This document shows, one piece after another, positions 6,708 through 12,009 of a DNA stretch of 12,496 nucleotides. Position 1 is the first letter of the stretch. Each line of letters opens with the position of its first letter. The notes under the pieces were generated by a model. That model was given only the letters and a program-made list of their open reading frames with translations. It was not told where the DNA came from and made no database searches. A program made the position numbers and the translations under genes. Origin of the DNA: Lentisphaeraceae bacterium. Its GTDB lineage: Bacteria > Verrucomicrobiota > Kiritimatiellia > RFP12 > UBA1067. The stretch is taken from assembly GCA_004551905.1 (NCBI GenBank), contig SFPL01000053.1, forward strand, positions 1 to 12,496, in the 5' to 3' direction.

Positions 6708-7118
6708 CTACCGCCCCTTCAGACCGTTCATGACCAGCGCGGCGCAGACCTTGCGCCAGTACTGGACCGTCTCCGGCTTCCGCCACCCGTCCGGCCCCCC
6801 GTTGTGGATCCGCGCGAGCACCTCGGCGGTCGGACGGCTCTGCGTGAGCCGGAAGTAGCGCGCCCCGTAGTAGTCCCAGTACGCCTCGATGCACGCCCGG
6901 GCGACGGCGTCGTCCCCGACCGCCTGCTCGTGCGTGATCGACTGCCCCGTGATCCGGTTCACGTCCGAGACGTAGATCGGCTTGAGCTGGTAGACGTTCG
7001 CCGAGGTCGCCCCGCGGTTGGACTCCACCTCCGCGATCGCGTCCATCAGCTGGTCCGTCGTGACCGTGCAGCACCGCGTCATCCCGAACACCATGTACCT
7101 GAACAGTATCGTCTTCAC
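6708..7118 (-). CDS. Small lytic transglycosylase-like (SLT/lysozyme fold) protein
   Basis: This 136-aa protein resembles phage SLT-type peptidoglycan enzymes. DAIAEVESNRG at 26-36 holds the probable catalytic Glu (E32, the ES motif), and residues 40-50 stand where such enzymes have their substrate-binding segment. EAYWDYYGARY (78-88) and ARIHNGGPDGW (102-112) are typical of phage lysozyme-like proteins with the ARIHNGGP signature. The GTG at 7118 is selected because AGGAGG lies seven bases upstream. The first 17 residues (MKTILFRYMVFGMTRCC) are partly hydrophobic but too short and irregular for a confident signal peptide. Unusually, it sits in the early operon, not with late lysis genes. It might be the endolysin, or an early envelope-modifying enzyme. 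The catalytic Glu assignment is by motif only. Confidence 0.75.
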   Translation of the reverse strand: MKTILFRYMVFGMTRCCTVTTDQLMDAIAEVESNRGATSANVYQLKPIYVSDVNRITGQSITHEQAVGDDAVARACIEAYWDYYGARYFRLTQSRPTAEVLARIHNGGPDGWRKPETVQYWRKVCAALVMNGLKGR

Positions 7119-7141
7119 TTCAGAACCTCCTCCACACGTCC

Positions 7142-8002
7142 TCACCGCGCCATCGCGGCCTTGCGCATCAGGTCCTCGACCGTCGCGGCGTAGTGGCGCA
7201 GCGCGCCCAGGAAGTCGCTCTGGCTCTGCTCCGTGAGCATCCCGAACCAGGGCCCGCGCAGATACGCGCCGATGGACCCGACGTTCTCACGCATCATCTT
7301 CTCCGCCTCCGCCGCCTTCTCCTCCGCCGTCAGCGCCCGCCGCCCCTGCGAGAGACCGTGCGTGCCCTTCAGCTTGTTCCCAACCGGCAGCGGCAGCGCC
7401 GCGCGCCGCAGCACGTTCAGGGACGAGTTCGCGATCACCCCCAGCACGTTCTCCCGCACCTTCGCGAGCGCCGCGTCCGCCGGCGTCTCCCGCCCCATCA
7501 GCGGCAGCAGCGGCACGTCCGCCGCCATCTTCGCGAGCACGCGCACCCCCTCCGCCGCCCGCTGGTAGCTCTTCGCCGTCTGGTAGTTGATCTCCGGGCA
7601 GTTCGCCTCCAGCCACGACCTCATCGAGCAGCCGTGCCCGTCGGGATTGTAGCGGTCCTTCGTGAGCGCGTCGTCGATCTTCTCGAGCATCGCCCCGAAG
7701 ACCACCATCTCACGCACTGCCGCGCCCGCCGTCTTCCCCACCCGCGCGAACTGCACCGACAGCGCCTGCGCCGCCGGCAGCTCCACCGTGCGGTGGCTCA
7801 CCTGCACCGCGAACTTCGGCCCCACGTCGTGCGTCGGCGCGGGCGCCGCCTCAACGACCTCGGCCTCCACCACCTCATCTTCCGGCACGAAGAGGTCGCA
7901 GTCACCCCCGAACTCATTGATAGGGCAGAACCTATCGCAGTCGATACAATCTTGGTTCGTGCAATTCTTGCTCGCATCTCTGAATTTGCAGATCTTTGAC
8001 AT
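7142..8002 (-). CDS. Cys-rich N-terminus plus DUF3102-like protein (286 aa)
   Basis: The first 36 residues contain six cysteines (C5, C14, C19, C22, C26, C35), a likely metal-binding module. An acidic Pro/Ala linker follows to about residue 60. Residues about 88-152 (REMVVFGAMLEKIDDAL then SMRSWLEANCPEINYQTAKSYQRAA) have the pattern of DUF3102: a helix, a W-L-E element and an HTH-like segment, seen in phage and plasmid proteins with presumed DNA-binding roles. The rest is helical with a basic end. The start at 8002 has AAAGGA upstream, 22 bases after the preceding gene. In Mu-like early operons large proteins of unknown role occupy this position. The DUF3102 link is by motif and moderately sure; the function is unknown. 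Confidence 0.75.
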   Translation of the reverse strand: MSKICKFRDASKNCTNQDCIDCDRFCPINEFGGDCDLFVPEDEVVEAEVVEAAPAPTHDVGPKFAVQVSHRTVELPAAQALSVQFARVGKTAGAAVREMVVFGAMLEKIDDALTKDRYNPDGHGCSMRSWLEANCPEINYQTAKSYQRAAEGVRVLAKMAADVPLLPLMGRETPADAALAKVRENVLGVIANSSLNVLRRAALPLPVGNKLKGTHGLSQGRRALTAEEKAAEAEKMMRENVGSIGAYLRGPWFGMLTEQSQSDFLGALRHYAATVEDLMRKAAMAR

Positions 8003-8024
8003 TTCAGATTCCTTTCAGTTTTGT

Positions 8025-8309
8025 TCACACGAATGAATTTTTGTAGTACATGATAAAGCTCACTCTCGGAATGCGGTAGCAGGGCCGACCGTCCTTCTTC
8101 GTGCCGATGTTCCGCGCCTTGAGCTGGCCGCTCTCGATCAGCCCGTAGACCGTCGGGGCCGAAAGCGACCCCGTCGCCGCCACGATGTCGCCCACCGTGA
8201 GCTCCTCCCGCGCCGGAAGCCGGTTGAGGATCGACTGCAGCTCCACCGAGTCCACCCGCTTCGCGTCCTCCAGCTCCACGAGGAAATCGCGCTGACGGGC
8301 TTCAGGCAT
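8025..8309 (-). CDS. Helix-turn-helix DNA-binding protein (94 aa)
   Basis: After a helical N-terminus (1-34), residues 37-64 form a helix-turn-helix (LTVGDIVAATGSLSAPTVYG then LIESGQLK). A wing with RNIGTKKDGRPCYRIPR (66-82) follows, and then a hydrophobic/aromatic end. This is the layout of MerR/excisionase-like (HTH_17) winged proteins. The ATG at 8309 lies inside the end of the first early gene (8-base overlap, ATGCCTGA) with GGAGGAG upstream, so translation is coupled. As the second gene of the early operon it is a candidate early regulator or accessory recombination factor. Readings that begin further upstream run through the neighbour in another frame and were set aside. Confidence 0.8.
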   Translation of the reverse strand: MPEARQRDFLVELEDAKRVDSVELQSILNRLPAREELTVGDIVAATGSLSAPTVYGLIESGQLKARNIGTKKDGRPCYRIPRVSFIMYYKNSFV

Positions 8310-8484
8310 GGCTCTCCTCCACGTCCACGATGCGGATCCGGCGCGTCTTCTCGCGCGAGAGCTCACGGTCCCCGTGCAGATAGCGCGACAGCGTGTACTG
8401 CGTCACGCCCAGCTTCTTCGCCGCAACCCCCACGCCCGTGAACCGATGCGTCGTCTTCCGCTTGATGATGACTTCAGTTGCCAT
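8302..8484 (-). CDS. Cro/Ner-like helix-turn-helix regulator (60 aa)
   Basis: This is the first gene of the leftward operon. It is a 60-aa basic protein whose residues about 18-37 (GVGVAAKKLGVTQYTLSRYL) form a classical helix-turn-helix, followed by a charged tail. The position, directly after the leftward promoter and divergent from the repressor, is that of ner in Mu or cro in lambdoid phages. These proteins bind the switch region and turn down both repressor and early transcription. It is shorter than Mu Ner (75 aa), and no specific family match is claimed. The ATG has a strong AAAGGAGG six to seven bases upstream. The role as an anti-repressor regulator is inferred from position and fold. 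Confidence 0.82.
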   Translation of the reverse strand: MATEVIIKRKTTHRFTGVGVAAKKLGVTQYTLSRYLHGDRELSREKTRRIRIVDVEESHA

Positions 8485-8494
8485 TGACTCCTCC

Positions 8495-8522
8495 TTTACT
8501 CAGCTGTCCTATTTGGTATAAT
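8495..8522 (+). promoter_or_regulatory. Repressor promoter (rightward)
   Basis: TTTACT at 8495-8500 and a perfect TATAAT at 8517-8522 are separated by 16 bases. Transcription would start near 8529 and give a leader of about 60 bases before the repressor ATG. It faces the leftward early promoter, and the two transcripts overlap at their 5' ends, the same geometry as PcM and Pe in Mu. Confidence 0.65.
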
Positions 8523-8551
8523 TGTCCGTCCATTTTGCCCTTGCGAGGCGT

Positions 8552-8581
8552 AGTGTACTACAATCTGATGTACGGAGTCAA
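8552..8581 (-). promoter_or_regulatory. Early operon promoter (leftward)
   Basis: On the minus strand TTGACT (8581-8576) and TACACT (8557-8552) are separated by 18 bases. The start point would be near 8545, about 60 bases before the first early gene. Both boxes are overlapped by the 15-bp direct repeats, so repressor binding there would block this promoter. Confidence 0.65.
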
Positions 8582-8595
8582 CTACAATATGATGT
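8557..8595. promoter_or_regulatory. Putative repressor operator: two direct repeats
   Basis: ACTACAATCTGATGT (8557-8571) and ACTACAATATGATGT (8581-8595) differ at one base and are spaced 24 bp start to start. The left copy covers the early promoter spacer and touches its -10 box. The right copy overlaps its -35 box and the repressor start codon. The left copy also shares ACTAC with a small palindrome, GTAGT-GT-ACTAC, at 8550-8561. Operator function is inferred from position; either the repressor or the Cro-like protein may bind. Confidence 0.6.
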
Positions 8596-8960
8596 TTTCT
8601 TGTGATTTATTTTCTTCGCGCCTAAAACAAGTCCGAGAAGGGCTTACGCAGTCACAAGCAGCCCAAAAAGTGGGGCTTTCCCAGCAAGGATGGGCAAGGT
8701 ACGAATCAGGGAAAGTACTTCCTGGTGCTGAAGCAATACATCAAATATGTAGTTCGTTCGGAATTTCTGCCGACTGGCTGCTCGGTCTGCCGGAGCGGTC
8801 CTGCGGGATCACGCAGCAGGCGACGGCGAACGGCCCCGGGGGCCATGCGGTGGCCCTCGCGCACGGGAGCGTGGTGCTTTCGCCCGGGAAGGTCGATACC
8901 CAGGACTGCTCGACATGCAAATACAAGCGCCTCGCCGAGGTCATCAAGGCCGCGCTCTAA
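8589..8960 (+). CDS. XRE-family phage repressor (C-type)
   Basis: This 123-aa protein should keep the phage lysogenic by binding the operators just upstream. Residues about 9-66 form an XRE/Cro-CI helix-turn-helix: SSRLKQVREGLTQSQAAQKV, then SQQGWARYESGK with the recognition helix at about 31-40, then GISADWLLG at 58-66. The C-terminal half has no S24/LexA peptidase signature, so RecA-driven self-cleavage is not expected. It ends with CSTC and a short helix. ATG 8589 was chosen because GGAG lies 11 bases before it; 8592 and 8568 are alternatives, and a start at 8478 would place coding sequence over both promoters. The first half is visibly AT-richer than the rest of the window, and GC-rich codons resume from about 8765. 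The gene ends in tandem repeats and a terminator. Confidence 0.85.
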   Translation: MMFSCDLFSSRLKQVREGLTQSQAAQKVGLSQQGWARYESGKVLPGAEAIHQICSSFGISADWLLGLPERSCGITQQATANGPGGHAVALAHGSVVLSPGKVDTQDCSTCKYKRLAEVIKAAL

Positions 8961-8988
8961 GCTCCAAGCTCCAAGCTCCAAGCTCTAA
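8954..8988 (+). repeat. Five 7-bp tandem repeats, GCTCYAA
   Basis: Five uninterrupted heptamers run from 8954: GCTCTAA, three times GCTCCAA, GCTCTAA. The first contains the TAA stop of the repressor gene, so changes in copy number would leave the protein intact but alter the spacer before the terminator. Confidence 0.9.
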
Positions 8989-8992
8989 GATC

Positions 8993-9020
8993 CCCCCGGC
9001 ACGCGCCGGGGGTTTCGTTT
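8993..9020 (+). terminator. Intrinsic terminator after the repressor gene
   Basis: A perfect 8-bp GC stem, CCCCCGGC (8993-9000) with GCCGGGGG (9005-9012), closes a 4-base loop and is followed by TTTCGTTT. It lies 33 bases after the repressor stop and should separate repressor transcription from the rightward operon. Confidence 0.85.
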
Positions 9021-9027
9021 GACAACC

Positions 9028-9076
9028 TCTCGCGCGCGCACATACGCGCGTACGCGCGCGCATTATGCGCGCGAGA
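9028..9076. repeat. Alternating pyrimidine-purine tract with nested palindromes
   Basis: Bases 9031-9063 alternate pyrimidine and purine without a break (CG, CA and TA steps), and 9064-9073 continue after one phase slip. The ends are complementary (TCTCGCGCGC at 9028-9037 with GCGCGCGAGA at 9067-9076). Inside is a perfect 14-bp palindrome CGCGCGTACGCGCG (9045-9058). The tract could adopt Z-DNA or a cruciform under negative supercoiling. Confidence 0.85.
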
Positions 9077-9143
9077 CTTTTGTATCAGATATAAAAGTTC
9101 CTCTATACTGTCTGTTATGAACTTTTATATCCGATATAAAAGT
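9076..9143. promoter_or_regulatory. Pair of 23-bp dyad operators
   Basis: Copy 1 (9076-9098) reads ACTTTTGTATC, A, GATATAAAAGT; copy 2 (9121-9143) reads ACTTTTATATC, C, GATATAAAAGT. Each is a dyad of 11-base arms around one central base, and copy 2 is perfect. Their centres are 45 bp apart. The inner arms also form a 13-bp inverted repeat (GATATAAAAGTTC 9088-9100, GAACTTTTATATC 9119-9131). The sites are AT-rich amid GC-rich DNA. A dimeric regulator of the rightward operon is the likely ligand. Confidence 0.7.
9104..9109 (+). promoter_or_regulatory. Possible -10 box of the rightward (late) promoter
   Basis: TATACT lies between the two dyads. No good -35 box stands 16-18 bases upstream; dyad copy 1 occupies that place. 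That would fit an activator-dependent promoter of the kind used for Mu middle and late genes (Mor and C). Direction and use are inferred. Confidence 0.4.
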
Positions 9144-9166
9144 CCATTTTCTGCAAGATGAAGAAA

Positions 9167-9204
9167 CCCTGCAAGCGGTGTTCTCGCCAGCTGCGGGGCC
9201 TTTT
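9167..9204 (+). terminator. Terminator-like hairpin in the late leader
   Basis: CCCTGC-A-AGC (9167-9176) can pair with GCTGCGGGG (9190-9198), with one bulged A and one G-T pair, followed two bases later by TTTT. If real it would end or attenuate transcripts begun near 9117. The stem is imperfect and the loop is 13 bases. Confidence 0.25.
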
Positions 9205-9339
9205 AATAGACTTGCGCCGTCTTCTGACCCATCAGATACCTCCTTACTTCATGTTCAGCCGTCCGCGCGGTAGATCCGGCCCGCCCTCGTGGCCCCGGAA
9301 CGCGGAGACCCTTTCACACCTCTCAACCCACTCAATCCC

Positions 9340-9771
9340 ATGCCAATTCTCGCACTCCTCGCGGCAACGGCAACCGTCGACGACGGTTGGATCAGCGGCC
9401 AGACGCTCGTCACCATCCTCGCCACCATCTTCGGCGGCACGGGCCTCGCCTACGGCGGGTGGAAGGGCCGTCAGGCGCGCGAGGAGTCGGAGCGCCGCAA
9501 GGTCGAGGGCGAGGTCAAGGCGGACGTCCCGCAGCCCCTCTCCGTGGAACTGAAGGAGCGGTTCGTCACGAAGGAGACCTTCCGCGACCACTGCAACCGC
9601 ATCGAGACCGCCCTGAAGGACCACGCCCAGGACAACGAGCGCAACTTCGAGGCGCTCTACAACCTCGTGCGGGCGAACGACAAGCTCACCGCCACCATCG
9701 CGGGCACCCTTGAGGCCATCAAGGGCGACCTTTCGCTCATCAAGGACAAACTATTTCGTAAGGCCAGGTAA
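9340..9771 (+). CDS. Membrane-anchored coiled-coil protein, DUF2730-like position
   Basis: This is the first gene of the rightward operon: 143 aa with a hydrophobic span at about 20-41 (TLVTILATIFGGTGLAYGGW), a basic Arg/Glu-rich helix (42-65), and a long helical region (about 70-140) containing TKETFRDHCNRIE and NERNFEALYNLVRAND. Mu-like phages have a DUF2730 protein, one TM plus coiled coil, just before the winged-helix and DUF3486 genes. Position and layout match, though a direct sequence match is not claimed. It could be a spanin- or holin-like lysis protein. The start is uncertain: ATG 9340 has no Shine-Dalgarno, and neither has the in-frame GTG at 9289. The stop abuts the next start (TAAATG). 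Confidence 0.7.
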   Translation: MPILALLAATATVDDGWISGQTLVTILATIFGGTGLAYGGWKGRQAREESERRKVEGEVKADVPQPLSVELKERFVTKETFRDHCNRIETALKDHAQDNERNFEALYNLVRANDKLTATIAGTLEAIKGDLSLIKDKLFRKAR

Positions 9772-10026
9772 ATGAACGAAGAACAGCAGATCGTCAAGGA
9801 CGCCCTCGAATACGTCAAGGCCGCCGCCGGCACCGGCGTCGACAAGACGAAGCTCCTCAGCGCCGTGCGCAATCTCGACGGCACGCCCCTCTCCCCCGAG
9901 CAGCGCGACTACCTCTTCGGCCTCCTTGAAGCGCGCGGGTGGATCACCTACCACCTCGACCCCCTCTGGCACGCCAAGCGCTGGACCCTCACCGACCGTG
10001 GCATGCTCGCCCTGGAGGCCATGTGA
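9772..10026 (+). CDS. Small winged-helix phage protein (VpaChn25_0724-like)
   Basis: The 84-aa protein has two helices, then SPEQRDYLFGLLEARGWITY (41-60), then a short wing and WTLTDRGMLALEAM (71-84). This is the winged-helix pattern of the small protein found in Mu-like phages between the DUF2730 and DUF3486 genes (VpaChn25_0724 family). It probably binds DNA or the terminase complex, but its role is not known. The ATG directly follows the previous stop, with AGG a few bases upstream, and five bases separate it from the next gene start. The family link rests on fold pattern and gene order. Confidence 0.75.
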   Translation: MNEEQQIVKDALEYVKAAAGTGVDKTKLLSAVRNLDGTPLSPEQRDYLFGLLEARGWITYHLDPLWHAKRWTLTDRGMLALEAM

Positions 10027-10030
10027 CGGC

Positions 10031-10633
10031 ATGGACCTGACGAAGACCAGATCCGACGCCTGGGGCGAAGACCTCCCCGAGGAGACCCGCTGGGAGATCT
10101 ACGGCTTCACGAAGCCCCCGCGGGAGGGCGACGACGAATCGAGGCCCCATCTCAAGTCCTACGAGGACGCGAGGGAGCACGCCGCCGCGCGCGGCATCAC
10201 GCCGCCCTCCCGCGCGGGCTGGTACCGCTTTCTCGCCCGCATGCGCAAGGCGGAGCATCTGCGCCTCGTCTACCGCGTGCAGGGCGCGGGCGAGACGGCC
10301 ACCGACCTCGCCCGCGAAGCCGGCATCACCGACGCCACCGCCGCCGAGGCCTTCCGCGCCCTCTCCGTGAACGCCGCCATGGACGGCGACGACAAGGGCG
10401 CCGCCCTCTACGCCAACGCAGCCGCCAAATTCCGCGACGCCACGCTCAAGTCGAGCGAGATCACGCTGCGCGAACGCGCCCAGACGGTGAAAGAGGAGGA
10501 GCTGAAGATCGCGCAGGAAAAACTGCGCATCCTCCAGGCGAAGGAGGCGAAGGCGGTCGAGGCGGTCGCCGACGCGCAGCTCACCGACGCCGAGCGCGTC
10601 GAGAAGGTCAAGTCGATCTTCGGCATCAAGTGA
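10031..10633 (+). CDS. Small terminase subunit-like protein, DUF3486 family
   Basis: The 200-aa product has the order expected for DUF3486 proteins (Mu gp27 type). An N-terminal module with LPEETRWEIYGF (15-26), SYEDAREHAAARGITPPSRA (43-62) and GWYRFLARMRK (63-73) acts as an HTH-like DNA-recognition part. A helical middle (85-140) follows, then a long charged coiled coil (about 143-180) and a short tail ending KVKSIFGIK. Small terminases recognise phage DNA and stimulate the large subunit. The gene lies immediately before the large terminase and overlaps its GTG start. The ATG at 10031 is preferred because the reading frame upstream of it lies within the winged-helix gene. Confidence 0.82.
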   Translation: MDLTKTRSDAWGEDLPEETRWEIYGFTKPPREGDDESRPHLKSYEDAREHAAARGITPPSRAGWYRFLARMRKAEHLRLVYRVQGAGETATDLAREAGITDATAAEAFRALSVNAAMDGDDKGAALYANAAAKFRDATLKSSEITLRERAQTVKEEELKIAQEKLRILQAKEAKAVEAVADAQLTDAERVEKVKSIFGIK

Positions 10634-12009
10634 CTTCATCCATGAAACGCGAAACGTCCATCCTGAACGAGATCCTCCTCCCCTGGCAGCAGAGGTGGGT
10701 GGCGGATTCGTCCCGCTTCAAGATCGGGCTCTGGTCCCGACAGACGGGGAAGTCGTTCTCGACGGCGTGCGAGGCCGTGACGGACTGCGCCGTGCAGCCG
10801 AAGGGCACCTCCGATCTCTGGGTGGTCCTCTCGGCCGGCGAGCGGCAGGCGCTCGAATGGATGCAGAAGGCCCGCAAGTGGGCCGAGGCCGTCAAGGCCA
10901 CCGTCGACAGCTACGACGAACTGCGCGATTCAGCCAACGCCCTGCTCGCGCGCGCCGAGATCCGCTTCGCGAACGGCGCGCGCATCGTGGCCATCCCCGC
11001 CAATCCGGACACGGCCCGCGGCTATTCGGCGAATCTCATTCTGGACGAGTTCGCCATCCACGAGCGCCCCTTCGACATCTGGGCGGCCATCTACCCCTCG
11101 ATCACGAATTCCCTCGCCGGAGAGAAGCGCCTGCGGATCGTCTCCACCCCCAAGGGACGCGGCAACAAGTTCGCGGATCTCTGGGAGCACAACGAGCAGT
11201 ACGCCAAGCACAAGGTGACGATCGAGGACGCCGTCCGCGAGGGCCTGTTCGGCCGGGACGCCGCCAAGGCGAAGGCGAAGCTGGACGAGCTGCGCGCCGG
11301 CGTGGACGACCCGGACATCTGGGCGCAGGAGTTCATGTGCGAGTTCATCGACAACACGTCCGTGCTGCTGCCCTACGAGATGATCGGCGCGTGCGAGTCG
11401 GCGAATATCGTCGACGACGGCGCGTCCCCCCTCTACGTCGGCATGGACGTCGGCCGCCAGCACGACCTCTCGGTGATCGTCACTGCGGTGAAGCTGGGCG
11501 ACGTGCTCGCCGTGACGGACGTGACGGAGCTGAAGCGCATGCCGTTCGCGGACCAGCTCGATGTCCTGTGCGCGAAGGCGCAAGCCTCGCGCGTGCGGCG
11601 CGTCTGCATCGACGCCACCGGCATCGGCGCGATGCTTGCGGAGGAGGCGGTGAAGCGCCTCGGCGGGAAGGTGTCGCCCGTCCAGTTCACGGTCTCGTCC
11701 AAGGGGGAGATGTACGGCCTGCTGCGCCGCCGCTTCGAGGAGCGGAGCATTCGCATTCCCGTCTCGCGGGATCTGCGCGAAGACCTGCACGCCGTGCAGC
11801 GCGTCGTCTCCACGGGCGGAAACGTCACCTACTCCGCGCCACGAAACGCCGACGGCCACTCCGACCGCGCGGCGGCCCTTGCCCTCTGCTCGCTGGCCGC
11901 GAAGTCGGACAACGCCTGGACCTTCGACCCCGTGGTCGTCGCGCCCGACGCCGGCGCGTCCGGCGCGATCGGCACCTACGACAACTTCACCTCAAGGAAA
12001 CTCGACTGA
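10630..12009 (+). CDS. Large terminase subunit (ATPase/nuclease), Mu gp28 type
   Basis: The 459-aa protein powers DNA packaging into the prohead and cuts the DNA. The N-terminal ATPase has Walker A SRQTGKS at 36-42, Walker B LILDEF at 136-141 and a coupling motif RIVSTPKG at 169-176. The C-terminal RNase H-like nuclease shows D273 in YVGMDVGRQHDLS, D328 in RRVCIDATGIGA and D412 in GHSDRAAALALC, the three acids expected. The length is slightly below Mu gp28. The start is either GTG 10630 (GTGA overlap with the small terminase stop) or ATG 10642; neither has a clear ribosome site, and the overlap favours 10630. The stop overlaps the portal start as TGATG. In a transposable phage the same enzyme packages with host DNA at the ends. 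Confidence 0.95.
   Translation: MTSSMKRETSILNEILLPWQQRWVADSSRFKIGLWSRQTGKSFSTACEAVTDCAVQPKGTSDLWVVLSAGERQALEWMQKARKWAEAVKATVDSYDELRDSANALLARAEIRFANGARIVAIPANPDTARGYSANLILDEFAIHERPFDIWAAIYPSITNSLAGEKRLRIVSTPKGRGNKFADLWEHNEQYAKHKVTIEDAVREGLFGRDAAKAKAKLDELRAGVDDPDIWAQEFMCEFIDNTSVLLPYEMIGACESANIVDDGASPLYVGMDVGRQHDLSVIVTAVKLGDVLAVTDVTELKRMPFADQLDVLCAKAQASRVRRVCIDATGIGAMLAEEAVKRLGGKVSPVQFTVSSKGEMYGLLRRRFEERSIRIPVSRDLREDLHAVQRVVSTGGNVTYSAPRNADGHSDRAAALALCSLAAKSDNAWTFDPVVVAPDAGASGAIGTYDNFTSRKLD

Larger units (their letters stand above)
8961..9339. other. Non-coding control region between repressor and rightward operon
   Basis: About 380 bases contain no convincing gene. From left to right they hold the end of the 7-bp tandem repeats, an intrinsic terminator, an alternating CG/CA tract with nested palindromes, two copies of a 23-bp dyad around a TATACT box, and a second, weaker terminator-like hairpin. 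A stretch of about 135 bases (9205-9339) in which nothing is recognised precedes the first rightward gene. The order suggests the leader and control region of the late operon. Confidence 0.7.

Noticed and set aside
7193..7999. Rightward open frame opposite the DUF3102-like gene
   Set aside because: The product is Arg/His/Leu-rich with no domain, and lies opposite a better supported gene.
8484..8581. Eight-base inverted repeat TTGACTCC / GGAGTCAA flanking the switch
   Set aside because: One arm is the ribosome site region of the first early gene and the other the -35 box; a chance match is plausible at this length.
8478..8588. Longer N-terminus of the repressor
   Set aside because: It would cover both promoters and the operators, and the added residues have no relation to XRE proteins.
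8954..8988. CRISPR array
   Set aside because: The repeats are seven bases and directly abutting, with no spacers.
9019..9046. TTGACA (9019-9024) with CATACG as a rightward promoter
   Set aside because: The -35 is perfect, but it lies on the terminator T-tract and the -10 is poor and inside the alternating CG tract; kept only as a remote option.
9158..9553. Rightward open frame beginning M-K-K-P-C-K-R-C
   Set aside because: It soon becomes Ser/Arg/Pro low complexity, overlaps the membrane-protein gene in another frame and has no ribosome site. The CxxC start is suggestive but too little.
10930..11859. Leftward open frame opposite the large terminase gene
   Set aside because: The opposite strand has complete terminase motifs; this frame is compositional noise.
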